Assembly (NCBI GenBank): GCA_029168955.1
Contig: JAPDOI010001356.1
Span: forward strand, 62,001-126,000
Source: Aplectana chamaeleonis
Lineage: Eukaryota; Nematoda; Chromadorea; Rhabditida; Cosmocercidae
DNA length: 64,000 nucleotides
Reading direction: 5' to 3'
Below, in pieces: positions 20,813 through 33,074 of the stretch (its first letter is position 1; each line of letters opens with the position of its first letter). A program made the translations under genes and the position numbers. The notes under the pieces are model-generated. The model ran no database searches. It had not been told where the DNA came from and saw only the letters and a list, made by a program, of their open reading frames with translations.

Positions 20813-22557
20813 CCATAATGTTGCGAACGCTAAAGAACAATTCCGCTGAAAACTTGAAATAAAGCTTCTAGCAAATCCTCTCAGAGTTTATTTAGCCCTT
20901 CAGTTAATTCTTAAAAGGAGTATGTACGATCTGCTTGCCTACACATATGCTCCGAAAAACCTAAACTGCTGTGGTGTGGAATAGGGGCTACCCTCACGAG
21001 CCGGTAGTCGCACCATAGAAGATGAGGTGCTCGAAGGCGGTTCGCGAGTTTCAGTGATGTTACACATCCTTGAACATGTTAATGTTAACAGTGTCCAGTA
21101 TTAAAACCTTGTGCAGCACCTGCGCAGAATATCAATCCCTCACGAAGGTTCGCTGCTCAGTACCCAGCGTTCTTCACATCCACATAAGTTAGAGGGACCC
21201 GAATATAATGTCGTTTTCTTACTCTAAATTCAAACACATACTGCTCTGCTTACTTTCCCAATCTGCTTCAAATGTTCTTGGATTGTCGACGAAGGCTGGT
21301 TAAGACTATCTGACAATTCCCCGATCGTCTGACACGGATTCGCTTCCCATGACACGTTGTTGCCTAACGTTGGCCGATTCCAGCTCGATACGAGTCGGAA
21401 AGATCAAAATTACAAAATTTTAACTTGAAAAATCAGTTTTTTCATTTAAAAATGTCCAATGCATTCAAATAAACATCGTAAATATTTTTGGTAGCAACTG
21501 TTGCGTTACTTCCCTTGCGAAACTCAAAAATCATGCAATGCTGGATGTGTACTTTCTCTGGTATTTGGCTGGCCATTTTACCCAGAATTATGAAAGAGCT
21601 GTAATTCAATTGTTTATAAGTATAGAAGCCTCTATAACCTCACAATGTCTTTGGCATACCTCTGAACCAATCAATGAGCTGATAAATGAAAATCAAGTAT
21701 GGGCATGCGCAGAAACTACTTTACTTTTCGGTCTTCCTAATGTAGATGTGCTCTACCTGCAGGTAAATGTGTTATGCTGCTCTGCGCTGAAATTGCTGGA
21801 AAGGATCTTTAAAGCTCTCCGCAGAACGCAGACACAGTGACTAGGATAGCTATAGCTCGGGATTCAGCCGATTTATTGCACTCAATGCAATATCCCATAA
21901 ACGTACAGAACAGCCTCTATGACTCGCATTCAGAATCTAACGTTTGATTCTTCCACAGAGAGGTTTAATATCGTCGGGCTATTTGTTCTGCATTACCCCT
22001 CAATCTTTGTTGCATCCGCATCATTGAAGTCTCTGTTCTCATACTTCGTGTGTTCACTAGAAGTGCTGCTGTACTTGAAGATTTCGAAGATAGACACGTA
22101 GGACATTAACGCTTTCACACGAAACACGTGGTAGGACTGAATTAGCTTGGTGAGAAAGCTCGTCATTCAGCGGAATAATGACAGTGACTTTTCTGAAGAA
22201 TTCTTTTTGTATCGGAACCTGTACTTGAGAGATCTCAGTCGCTGTCATTGGTTAGTTCTGGTGTGCAAACATATGTATGTATGTAGCAGCAAACACTGTT
22301 TCCACACTTTGTATTTCTAAAAATTTATCTTCCTGGCAAAAGTAAGGACGAGGCAATATCGTATTTAAGAGAAACCGGAAGTCAAGAAGAAATAGAAAAA
22401 TGGCCTGATTTTTTTTAGAAAATGATTTGGCGAAAAATGGCCTGAAGTAATAACAAAGCTAAAAAATGAAGTGAAAGGACTATTAATACGATAATAGAAC
22501 AATTGAAATAGACTCTCGAACTCCAGGATTCCGAGATAGCAGTATTCCTTCCTTTGA
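20813..22557. other. no gene recognised
   Basis: Frames at 21538-21840 (100 codons) and 21919-22101 have no recognised motif and no supporting splice pattern. The sequence is otherwise unremarkable. Confidence 0.3.
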
Positions 22558-23045
22558 AGGCAGTGTCCACGATAAAAACCATGTCTGATTTTTTGGTGGA
22601 GATCGGCAGCTGCGGGGCCTGAGGCAACCCTAACGTTGAAAAAAATCAAGAAAAATGAGCTCGTAACGGTCCCCTGCGGCCCCAAAGTTGGACACCCGTC
22701 AACTCGTCACACCCAGATGCACTTTCCACGCCCACCGACGTGAGTAAATGAGTGCTCGAGATTGTGAGATGAGCGATGGTTTCCGATCAATAGCCCCGTT
22801 CTTCACTTTATTCCAAACTTCTCTCTTTACTCAGGTCAGCTCGCATGCATCGGGTGAAAATGATGGAAGTTACAAGCCTCGGACAACTCGTCCACCATGC
22901 TTCCCTAGCTCAATGTTTGAGGAACCATAACTCCTTTCCAAGAAGATCTTGTACGAATCCAAAGACACCATCGGAGTCAGCATGGAACCGTCTTCAAGAT
23001 AGACGTAAAAGCAAAAAAACACGATTCTTACCGCGAACACTGCCT
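22558..23045. mobile_element. TTAA-type MITE (AGGCAGTGTCCACGATAAA)
   Basis: Left end AGGCAGTGTCCACGATAAAA after TTGA (a worn TTAA), right end CGCGAACACTGCCT before TTAA at 23046-23049. The interior matches the copies at 11656, 39386, 40250 and 52017 (GAGATGAGCGATGGTTTCCGATCAA region). 488 bp, no coding capacity. Confidence 0.8.
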
Positions 23046-23404
23046 TTAAGCATGATCGGACTCTACAAGACTCTCCTGTTTCGAAATTATTAGCCTACTT
23101 TGTTTTTTGCTCGTGTTGGTCGATGTTACCCCTCATTGGAGGGGCGGAAGTCAGATTCGGCTACAAGATGTTTTTGGCTCGCCTACAAAGGGTTTCGGAG
23201 GACTGTGCACCTTTCCGTTCTTTTAGAAGCACCGGGCCGTCTTGTCGCCTAAATGAGAGTAAAGACCTTCAATGTTCAAGGCCGTCAACTCGACTACGAA
23301 CGGATGGGTCTTGATGGTCTTTGCCGGAAACTTCATTTAGTTGTTCTAGTTTAAGAAGCCTGTCAGCCGCACAGCAGGTAGACTCTGGTTAATTTCAAGT
23401 GCAC
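23046..23404. other. no gene recognised
   Basis: No supported coding or RNA feature. Confidence 0.3.
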
Positions 23405-23560
23405 ACTTGTTTTCGACTATCACAGCGCGGAGCGATGGCTTTTTCGTCAGAAGCTCACTGATTATATTTCCCTGAGGCTCACCGTTCCGCTGCTGGTGAA
23501 AATCAAAATCCAGAGGTCACTAGGATTTTGCCAGAGCCTGTATGTAATAGGCGCCCCCAT
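23405..23560. repeat. dispersed repeat, inverted partner of 19225-19390
   Basis: See the 19225 entry. The match covers about 150 bp in opposite orientation with moderate divergence. Confidence 0.55.
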
Positions 23561-25040
23561 ATCATTGATAGTTGGCCTTTGGAGGCCTGCTCTGGATGGT
23601 TGAGTCAGTCTATGCACGATTGCTGACCACTGAGGGGATCTTTTCCATTGTTTGCACTGGGGGAAAGCGACTTAATGTAAATCTATGTTCTTTTATTTGC
23701 AATTGGTCTAGCTCTATAATGTGATCTGATCCGGAACGATGGCGGCGAATGACGAGAGAAAAAGAGGCCCACGACTATTTGTTCACAGAACTTCCGCTTT
23801 TCAAATTCACAATGTTTGACGGGCCATAACTCCGTTCCTAGTGGGTTCTGAGCGATTCCGGAAAAATCATCGTTATCACTTGAGGTTCTCTCCAAGCTGA
23901 GCAGAAAAACTTAGAGACGATTCGCATGGTTGGACTGTGCCCTTAAAGGCACAGTGCACCCTCAGACATGAATTTTGTGATTTTTATACGATTGTGTACT
24001 AGACCCCTCCCACATAACACGTGCCAAGTGCGAGATCCCAATTCCTCGGAATAAGCGAGATATAAGCAACCACCACAATCCCAACCTCCTTCGCTCACCC
24101 CCACTGTCCACACCCCTACCAGACTTCTGAACTTGATAGCGGCTAGATGGATGGATGAATTTCAACAAGTCTTCGTTCTTCAGTCCATCGCCAGACTGTC
24201 TCCTTATCTCAGCTCGCTTTCGTGCAACGATTGCGAATGAAGAGAAATACAGACCAATCCCACGTGAGCATGGGGGTGCAGATGTTGCAGTAAAGGTTTC
24301 AAAGACTACGCACGGACCCTTCTTAAAGTATGGTGTACATTTACACGTACTTTTCCACGTGGGGAACGCTGCTGAATAATGGTGCCAAAACAAACGAACG
24401 CAAAAACTAGAATTCCGCAGTGTTTTCCAATGTAAGTAGTTGACACTACACTTTGACACAAAGTCTACGCACTTGAGAAAGTGTGGATGTGGTGCAGTGT
24501 GAACAAGTTGTCAATGTTTGTGGTACAAATAGCCCGACTTCCTCGGATGCCCGTCATTCATTTATGGTGGCGCGGGGGTGGGGGTTGAAGCATGAAGATT
24601 GATGATGGTAAGTCTACATTCTTCGCTTTCAATGTTGTGCCAAGTTATGTATCATGCTCATGTTGCATAGGGTTTATTTTTCATCTTTAATTCTGAGGAA
24701 CTGACAAGAACATGAACAGTCTAATTGTTTTCTTTTTTCAGCTTTGTTCTTACAAAGTTTTCTTCATTGGAATTAGGGATAATTAGAGTATTCTCTGAGC
24801 TTTTTGTAGAGAAATTTTAGGGTTTCCATAGGGATCATGCACTACGGCTCCTTTCGCGAATTCAGATTTTCATTCATACAAAGCTTGCAAATGATTCTGC
24901 AATTTTCGAAATGTTTCCAGGGTCACACACTTAGATTTTAAATCATTGTTCGAAACTCAGGACTGAGAAGAATCGAAAATTCCACTTTACGGCCCTACCC
25001 TTGCGTCCTCTCGGCAAACTATTTTTGCCCCATGTTGCTA
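23561..25040. other. no gene recognised, one single TTAA-type end
   Basis: At 23943 TTAAAGGCACAGTGCACCCT looks like one end of a TTAA-type element, and the sequence just before it (GGACTGTGCCC) like the end of another; the partner ends are not clear. The 165-codon minus frame 23962-24459 lies in this repeat-like area and has no recognisable domain. Confidence 0.3.
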
Positions 25041-26324
25041 CCAGGTTGTTCAATAATTTTTGTCGTTCGATAAGAGAGGGCGTTGCTAATAGCCCAATTT
25101 TTTTTCGTTTTTTGGTACACTCTTCACATGTATGTACGTTTGTGAAGTTTCGTTTCAATCTGTCAATCCATTCTTTGTTTACAAGCCATTTAGCGTCGCC
25201 GTGTCACAGCAATGAAAAAAAATTGAATATCGTGCAGTGACAAAATTCTTATTTTTCAAAGGTGTAGCACCAAAAGAATTTCACGAACGATTGTTAAAAG
25301 CGTATAATGATTGTTCACCACAATTAGAACAGTAGAAAGATGGGTTGCTGAATTTAAACGTGGTCGTACAAGCCTTGAAGACGATTCACGTGAAGGACGT
25401 CCAAAAAGCGCATCAACACCAAAAATCTTAGCCAAAATACAGGATATGGCTTTGGAAGATCGTCAATTGACTGAGAGAGATTTAGTAGAGGCTCTACACA
25501 TCTCATTAGGCAGTGTGAGCCATATTTAAAGTGGAATTTCGGGTTGTAGAAAGCTGTGTGCACAATGGGTGCCGCATTCGTCAACAATGGAACAAAAATA
25601 CATTCGTATGCGACTTTCTCAGCAAGATTTGGAGCGTTTTAAAAATGATAAAGTGGGTGTTGTGCGTGGTTTCATCGCTATGGATGAGACTTGGGTCTAT
25701 CACCATGGTCCTGAAACAAAACAAGAGGCTAGAGAGTGGTTTGAACCTGGTTGTTCGGCTTCGAAGCGAGTTAGTGTCCGCAAATCGGAAAAGAAGGTTA
25801 TGGCATCAGTTTTTCGGGATGCGAAATGAATTTTGTTAGTGGATTACTTGCAAACTGGTTAAACAGTAAATTCTGAATATTATTGAACGTTTTGGAGAAG
25901 TCGAAAGAAAAAAATTCGTGAAAAAACGACCCGGTTTGCAGGAGAAAAGTCCTTTTTTATCAGAACAATGCCCCGTGCCACAAGATCAATTTGACAATGG
26001 CTAAATTCCATGAATTAAAGTTCGAATTGTTGGAGCATCCCCCGTATTCACCAGACTTTGCCCACAGCAACTTCCATTTGTTTCCAGAACTCAAAAAAGT
26101 TATGCATGGCAAGAGTTTTACATCGAATGAAGAGGTCAAAACGGCTGTTGAAGCTTATTTTGCAGACTTTCCGGATTCTTGCTTCTGGGATGGGGTTCAC
26201 TGATGGGAGGATTGTTGGAGCAAGTGTATTAATGTTCAGGGAGACTATATTGAATAATAAAGTGTATTTCGAACCATAAAAATGTGTTTTTTTATTGAAC
26301 GGCAGAACTTATTGAACAACCTGG
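25041..26324 (+). mobile_element. mariner transposon, both TIRs present
   Basis: The left end CCAGGTTGTTCAATAATTTT and the right end AGTTCAATAACCTGG-type sequence (TTATTGAACAACCTGG at 26309-26324) are inverted repeats, with TA at 25039-25040 and 26325-26326. The length of 1284 bp is standard for mariner. It encodes a decayed transposase. Confidence 0.9.
25213..26202 (+). pseudogene. mariner transposase, inactive
   Basis: Cut-and-paste transposase with an N-terminal helix-turn-helix and a DD34D catalytic domain. The reading starts at ATG 25213, where an A8 run breaks the frame (YRAVTKFLFFKGV follows in the next frame). Then come RTVERWVAEFKRGRTSLEDD, LTERDLVEALHISLGSVSH, the first catalytic Asp in FIAMDETWVYHH (about 25680), QNNAPCHK where the second catalytic Asp is Asn (about 25965), and HPPYSPDFAHSNFHLFPELK with the third Asp. 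At least five frameshifts or stops and the Asp-to-Asn change make it inactive. Confidence 0.9.
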
Positions 26325-26326
26325 TA

Positions 26327-28034
26327 TGTCTTTGTCACATGTGGCTATCGCGATTTCTCAGAATTTCAAAGAATAGAAATTTGCTGAAAATCCGAAAAAC
26401 CGGAATCAACGAGAAAAACTCACTTTTTACTGGCTTATGACCTTGAAAATTGTCGAAAATTTAGAAAATGGCGATTTCCAATAAATTCGAAAATCACGAG
26501 AAATTCCGAATTTGGATAACTAGGAATTTCTGAGAAAATCGCTAACTTGATATGCCGAATTGGTTGTGAAACTTGAAAAATTGAGATTTCTCTTATCGTA
26601 AATTGCTTGGAAACCTCCCAGGCAACGAACAAGAACATTTTCTTTGATCTTCAAACAGTGAGCATTGCGACGCGTAGCTTGACGCAAAACTTTTGCAACA
26701 ATGTACTGGTTACACGGATGTGAGTGCATTAGTGATATACTATCGAAAATAAACATTGCAATTGAGAATACTTTACAGTCTATAAGTCCATTCTCGATTT
26801 TTCGTCGGATAGGCATGTCTTGAAATCAGCCAGCAAGCAGTGTTCTCCTGAGATGATGCCGAATTCCTCAGTGATTGATGCATAGTTTAAGTGTACGTTT
26901 TATTCAACTTCTATACACTTTCAAGGCTAAACATATCCATCTCGCTGTTATGTTGTCTACAACTTGAAGGTGGATTCGTTTCCTGTACGTCCTATGGGAG
27001 GATTCTGTCTGCGTCCCTGCTGGCCATTCTCAGTCTAGTTCAAAGTGTCACTGTGTTGATATTCTATTTTTTCCTTGCAGAAACCAATAGGCAGTGTGGG
27101 TAAGCCTTGTTGTGTGAACTCTGTCCTTCTTAAATAAATCTGTGCTTGTGAAAAAGAAAGGACTGGTTCTCCACGAGTTTCGTTTTTGCACCCCGGATTT
27201 CCAATATCAACCTTTAGAATCCCTGCGGGGGGGGGCTGGGAAAAGAATGCCGGCTTCTAGGTGCTGGCATTGGTTTCTTGACATGTACATAAGCTTTTCA
27301 CCATCAATATAACTTTTTTCTTCAAAATGTATATCTTACGATTAGTTTGAAACAGAGGGTTGAGTGGCCCTGACGCGAAGATTGCTCCCAGAATGTGAAT
27401 GCGCACCGCGTCTGAAGAAGAGTCTTCTAAGATGTGACCAGACGTGTGTCATCCTGCAGTGGAGCATCAAATTGGAGTGGAGAAGGTTCAGCAATCATTG
27501 TTCAACGAACTTCAGGACTCCGTGCTGAATAAGCACATAAGTTGCTTAAAACTAGGATAGTGAATCGCATCCTCCTTCTGAACTATCTAGAATTATGCAA
27601 AGGCAATTTACTGGGTTCAGCACTGATCGTAGATGTCGACCGCAAAAAAACCGATTTTGTGGCTGATCGAACGTGAGCTCCTTACAAGTTCCAAATTTTT
27701 GAGGATGGGGTGCGTTCTAGTAGACTCGATCGAACCGGGGAGTTGAGCTAGAAATGTTATCCGCTGACCAAAAGGAGCTTTTTATGTGTTTCACAGTTAC
27801 AGCTTGATGGCTAATAGTGAGCGTGATCGACGCACTTGTTTAGAATTTGCGTGCTTGGTTTGTCACCGGTTTCACCATTTTTTTCTCGATGGTGCTCTTA
27901 CAGGGAACACGTTTACTCCGTCTTCTTGTCAAAGAATGACGAAACTTCCGCCGTTAACGCTGCCTCAGTACTGGAGTCTCCTTAGAGATCAAAATTATGA
28001 TCCATTTCTGAGAGGATCTCAGACAGTCGTGCTA
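26327..28034. other. no gene recognised
   Basis: A run with many GAAATTTC/CGAAAAT words (26360-26600) resembles degenerate repeat. A G9 run occurs at about 27226. The frame 26891-27103 is hydrophobic but has no recognisable identity. TTGCAG followed by a 19-bp stretch and GTAAGC at 27077-27105 is only a chance-level exon pattern. Confidence 0.3.
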
Positions 28035-28767
28035 TAGTACGTCGGCACAATAGGGGTTGTATCCCAGGGCAAACATAGGAAACAACCCCTCGTTTTCAGT
28101 AGGAGCTGCTGGTAACAACAGCATATACTGCCAACGTATGCTGAGGTTCACTCCTTCGTTGTGAGCAGTAGTTGCCGCTAACGGCAGCAAATGCTGCCAA
28201 CGTATGCTGGAGTTCAACCCCTCGTTACCGACAGCCTGTCTTGTAACAGAGAGAAAACTTGCGATACCACCCTCTTTAGCGGTATAGGGTATGATTCTTG
28301 TCACGGCTCGCAGCAAGGAACACAACCTCGCCACGGTCCGCAACAAGGATATCGTCTTTGCCGAGATACGCAACGAGGAGGCTTCCCTCGTGATGGACCA
28401 TGAGGACAATCCCCTCAGAGTCCAAATTTGACGTTTAAAAAGTGACTAAAGGTCACCTTATTGGACCGCGCTCAAACGGCCAACTGGCACCTCCGTGAGA
28501 CTGGCCGTCTTATAAATCCGCCGCCGTCGTACAAGAGGATGCTGCAATGCTCATTCGTACAAATTAATGCATGAGAGTGTCAGCAAACACTATGAGAGAG
28601 GGCTGCCGAACTCTAGCGCGCCAGGATAAACAAAGGGGTTGCATTCAAGCACGAGCAGCAGGAGCTGCTGCTAATTGGCAGCAGCTCCTGCTGTTAGCAG
28701 TAGCTACAGCAGAGGTGCTTCCGATCTTTTTGCACCCGTGCTCAAGCTCTATTGTGCCGACGTTCTA
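28035..28767. mobile_element. 733-bp inverted-ended element with GCTGCT blocks
   Basis: Left TAGTACGTCGGCACAATAGG is inverted at the right as CTATTGTGCCGACGTTCTA. The interior holds several AGCTGCTGGTAACAACAGCA-like units and the palindrome AGCAGGAGCTGCTGC...GCAGCAGCTCCTGCTG (28655-28695). A further single left-type end GTAGTACGTCGGCATAGTAT is at 34916. No coding capacity; the 125-codon minus frame is noncoding. Confidence 0.6.
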
Positions 28768-28812
28768 CCCCACGACTGTTAGAGATAGTGAACGAATGCA
28801 GATCACATATGT

Positions 28813-28975
28813 AGAGTTCGCGCAATCACTTTAGTCTGATGAATGGATGGGGCTGCGACGGTAGATCACCCCGCGCAAATCGAAACCCCATTGTCCAGTG
28901 AGGCCGCCAACCCCGCACGGCCAGCCGCATGGTCCATGCGTCAGACTAAAATGAAAACGGAAACCATACCTGTAC
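28813..28975 (-). repeat. TAGTCTGA-family repeat copy
   Basis: Minus-orientation copy with both ends: TTTAGTCTGATGAATGGATG and GCGTCAGACTAAAATGAAAA. It is the most complete copy and shows the inverted ends best. Confidence 0.7.
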
Positions 28976-30023
28976 CAGTCTTTTGGAGCACTGGGGATGA
29001 TTCGTACTCCTGCATGATGTCAGGATGCTGATTTCAAAGGTATATTAGAGTTCACAAAACGTGTTCTTTGAAGCGGGTATCGATCAAAAGACAAAAAAGA
29101 AGATTCTCCACGATGTCTTTTCGAAAAATCGGGGCTGGTTTTCGGTTAGAGATTTCATGCTTGTTATGGAAACGACTGGTCATAGCGGCAGCCCCCCAAT
29201 TGCTTTTCCTTCGTTTCGAGAAAGGAATGGTGCAGCATGCAGCGAAAATAAACTTCATCCCGTGGTTCAATTGCGCGTGGTGCGTAGCGTTTTCCCGAAA
29301 CATCCTTTCAACGCTCATTTCACCGTACTTGTCCGGAGAAGCTCGAGGTTGTCCCAGAGAAACACCTGAAGGTAACCAGTACTAAATGAATGAGTTTTTT
29401 TTCACAATTTTCAACAAAACGGACAGTCGATTTCTCGAAAAAACGGAAATTCTCGAAAAAAAAGTAAGCACCCCGATTGCGATACGTAAATAACACCACG
29501 GAATTCCACCCTCAATTCACTTATGCATCGGTACTGAAAACAGACTAAAAGCTAGAAAAAGAGGAACTCAGCAGTGAACAACAGCTGATTCTGACAGTCA
29601 AATGTAGAATGAAGATACTTGACAAAGCAACAAGACTATACCTTACCCTTATTGTTAGTGTTGGTCGAACCGCAGTATAGTCATTTACCGGGGCACCGGA
29701 CTTCAGTCAGATTCTAGCTGAACTCCGATACACAAAATCTTTGGCTTGCACTTGCAATTGGCAAACTCAGGCAATCCTTCAATTTCAGGCCTCCAGTCTC
29801 ATTACAATGTACAGGCCTCCTGCCTAGGCGAGACATTTTTTTTTGCATATTTTCAATTTCATACCTACTCACAAGCAAGGCGAACTTCATTGCAACGTTG
29901 CCTGATTTCTAACAGCACAGGAAGTGCTTGAATTAGATGGGAGCTCTAGACTGAAGTTCATATGATATTCAGTAGCTAGCTAACATCGGCATGGATCCTA
30001 ATGAGATTTCGCGTTCTGCAATG
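28976..30023. other. no gene recognised
   Basis: Two overlapping plus frames (29061-29385, about 102 codons) show no motif that I recognise and are not bounded by convincing splice sites. Confidence 0.3.
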
Positions 30024-30088
30024 GAGGTTGGCGTAAACTCGGTGCACCTATGGTATAGCATATGACACAGAGTTTACGCAAACCTTCA
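30024..30088. repeat. palindromic element (long hairpin)
   Basis: GGAGGTTGGCGTAAACTCGG pairs with CAGAGTTTACGCAAACCTTC around TATAGCATATGA. A diverged copy lies at 15618-15665, so this is a small dispersed palindrome. Confidence 0.6.
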
Positions 30089-30739
30089 ATAGTGAACGCA
30101 AAGTCTATTTAGGATGCAAGCTGACGCTATGTGCTTGGACGTTGCGGCTACTCCAGCAAGGCGACTGACAGATTGCTCAAAATGGATTACATGTCATGTG
30201 AACTTTTCACAAAAGAGGCGGAGTTGAAATTACATCCGCTCACCTTCATTCGCAGCTATCCCTTTAGAGACCGTTTCTCCACGAAAGATTAACTTCACTA
30301 GACTTTATTGTGCTTAAAAAACCCGGTCATCATTCTGGCGAGCTGGTTATGTTTGCTAAAATTTACCCCATAAAATTTTTCAAACAGCTTTAGATGAATT
30401 TGAGTAATTTTTTTACGTGGTATAAGTAAGAAATTTAGCGGACTTTAGCTTACTAAGTTTCACTGCTAAATAGCCGGAACGCTGTTGAGAACACTTCAAT
30501 TTTGAAAACGAAGGAAAGACGAATAATGTGAGGTTTTCGCCTATAACTATCCTCGACTATACTAGCCGTACGCATTGCAAACGGATTATTTCCGTCCGCA
30601 ATATGTACCAGTCCAAGTTCCGGACAGAATCACGAAAAAAAAAACCGTAAAATCGTTTTTTTGCTTTGATAGGTGCTCGTCTCAGCGAAGACGTTTTCTA
30701 AAATTCAAGATACCTTTGGAGTTCGCATAGTGCCTTTAA

Positions 30740-30930
30740 AGGCAGTGCCCTCGATAGATTTCACTGAGACAGGGGCTGTCTACACACCGAGGGAGTTTTC
30801 CCGTTTTCGCAGTTCGAAACGTCACTGCTCTAAACGCGAGGAAAGTGAGCACGAGTGGAATTAGAGCCGCGAAAGGCGGCACAAGTCCTCCACCTGTGTG
30901 TAGAGAGCCCCTGTCCCGATTTCACTTTCC
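30740..30930. mobile_element. partial TTAA-type element end
   Basis: TTAA at 30736-30739 is followed by AGGCAGTGCCCTCGATAGAT, a clear relative of the MITE ends. An internal inverted pair (ACAGGGGCTGTCTACACACC against GGTG-TGTAGAGAGCCCCTGT) spans 30768-30915. The other end is not identified. Confidence 0.5.
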
Positions 30931-31081
30931 GTTTCTCCGCAGTATAGCATGGTGCCTCGCATAGCAAGACGTGCTCTAAAAATCGTGAAAGACATGTTTT
31001 GGGCTAGAATAGGGTCAACCCTAATTTTTACGTTGATTTCTGAAAGTGGAGAAATTGACAGCCATAAAGGAATGATTCCTA

Positions 31082-31264
31082 AAGTTTGTCCGAATGAGAG
31101 TCCGCTCGCGCGGTCGGCGTGCGTGGCAAACGGCCCTCGCGGAAGCATTTTTTGACGAACCTCCGCTAGTCGTCTTATATTTCTACTAATCGATTCATAG
31201 ATTACAAAAATGCCTTTGCGATGGTTGCCCGACACGCACGTTGATAGCGTGGGCGGGTAGACTT
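31082..31264. mobile_element. 183-bp MITE, TA-flanked (copy 1)
   Basis: Ends AAGTTTGTCCGAATGAGAGT and GCGGGTAGACTT are inverted-like, with TA at 31080-31081 and 31265-31266. It shares CGCGCGGTCGG and CACGCACG blocks with the copy at 32251-32418. Confidence 0.55.
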
Positions 31265-31284
31265 TATCCGTGCAATCAAGTGTC

Positions 31285-32039
31285 ATAACTCACTCGGCAG
31301 TCCTTTCTTGATTTCCCCAATTTTGATTCATTCACATCAAGGGGGCGGAAAGGAGGCATGAGACGTTTGGGACACTTTGAACGCTTGTTTGCAGCCGTTT
31401 CTTACCATTCCTGGCTCGTTTTCTGCCATTATTTTATAGCTGGGAGTTGAGGTATCTCTTCGCCTATGTCTTGGTTGTGAAAAGTCACCGATAGTAATGG
31501 AAGCGAACTCTGCATTTTAGTGAGCGGTGAAAATGCATGGTGAAAATGCGCTATGTGGAACACGACTCAAACGACTGATTCTACACCACACAAATAGATA
31601 TGTTAATAGGAAAAACGGCGCCTGTCTTTTACAGGACGCAGTATATGTTATTGCCACCACCTGTTGTAGTCAATCCCCCAATCCATTTTCAATCGACTAT
31701 CGATTACTTCGTCTTCAACCGTGCAAATGTTAGCTGAAAATCTATGAATTCCCTGTTGGTTCAGCTACTCGGAAGTTATGATGGTGAGTTGAAATGACGT
31801 TCTGTCGCTGTCATAAAGATTTTTACCAGCATACCTACCCTCCTATATGTATATATTTTTCTTAGTCTTTTTTTGACTGCGTGTGCATTCAACCTGACAT
31901 TTGTCACCTTTCTCGAAAGGGAAACTATATCGGCATGAGCATCAGTGGTGGGAAGAAGGTAGGGGTTAGATTATACCAATACGGAAAAATACTCGATTTA
32001 AATTTTCTTTAAGAATAAGCTAAACTTTCCGGAACTCTG
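31285..32039. other. no gene recognised
   Basis: No supported feature. Confidence 0.3.
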
Positions 32040-32800
32040 TAAAGTGATTAAAGTGATTGGCAGATCAGCCTTAACCAGGACCTGTCAGAAATTGAAGGGG
32101 TTATCCACAAAAAAAAGCTTATGCAGGCCTATACAACGTTTGTCAGGCCCATGGTAGGAAATAATACGTCAGCATTCGATCCCCATAAGAAAAATGATGA
32201 GCACTTACTCGAGAAAGTTCAAAACATTTTCACGAGAAAACCTGTTAATAAAGTCTGCCCGAATGAGACTGTCCGTTCACGCGGTCGGGCTGGAATACCG
32301 GACGGATAGTAAACAATATCCCATTCAGCTGTGCCTCAGTGTTGGGAGGCTAGTTAGAAAATTACCGATCAACACGCACGCGGACCGCGTGGGAGGACAG
32401 ATTTATTCGAACAGACTTTAGATCCAACGGCATCCAGCGCTCTCGGGTTCTGAATGCCGCAGTGAAGAACAAATTATTTGAGCTCGATTCCCTGTCGTCT
32501 AGAAGAGAAGTTGCAGATGTTTGTTGGATTTTCAGAATAATGTTTGGTCAGCTTTCCATACGCGCGTTGAAATTCTATACGCTCATTCCTTCTAAAACTA
32601 GAGATACTTTCCATAAAATTTGGTGATCTAAACCAAAATTGGACTTTGGGGCACACCCATTTGCAGTTCGTGCTGGATTGCCTTCGTTAGCTTTGGGGAG
32701 TGACAATTCTTTACACCTTGAACATTTCTGCTCCTTCAATCTAAGGGAGGGGGGTGCAGAACGTCTTGAAGAATGAGCAGAACTCCAAATAAACTAACAG
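32040..32800 (+). pseudogene. CR1/T1-like retrotransposon 3' remnant
   Basis: Before the inserted MITE the frame reads KLMQAYTTFVRPMVGNNTSA and LLEKVQNIFTRKPVNK, homologous to the AYKTYVRPHLEYG...LQNSFTRKV part of the copy at 8886-10861. After the MITE it resumes as RSRVLNAAVKNKLFELDSLS and CWIFRIMFGQLSIRALKF. The ends are decayed. It belongs to the same clade as, but a different family from, the larger copy. Confidence 0.7.
32251..32418. mobile_element. 168-bp MITE, TA-flanked (copy 2)
   Basis: AAGTCTGCCCGAATGAGACT and its inverted end AGATTTATTCGAACAGACTT sit between TA at 32249-32250 and 32419-32420. It splits the coding frame of the CR1-like remnant, so the insertion border is visible on both sides. 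Confidence 0.75.
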
Positions 32801-33074
32801 TAGTGTTGTAGAGCTGCTGCTTGAAGACGAGTGAAGACTGAGCTTTATTAACTACAGAAGAATTGCACACATCAAAAACATACAGAGGGCCTTATAGGCC
32901 GCATCGTACATAACACGGGTTTTGTAATACGCGTTAACATGCAATGCTACGTCACAGCAATACACATAGCCGCCGCAGCCAAAGTGCAACGGCGATGACT
33001 CATAGTACAGCAGTGCAATGGCAACCTAATTCAGCCATACAAAAGGCAATACAATAAAGATAAACACGTCTTGA

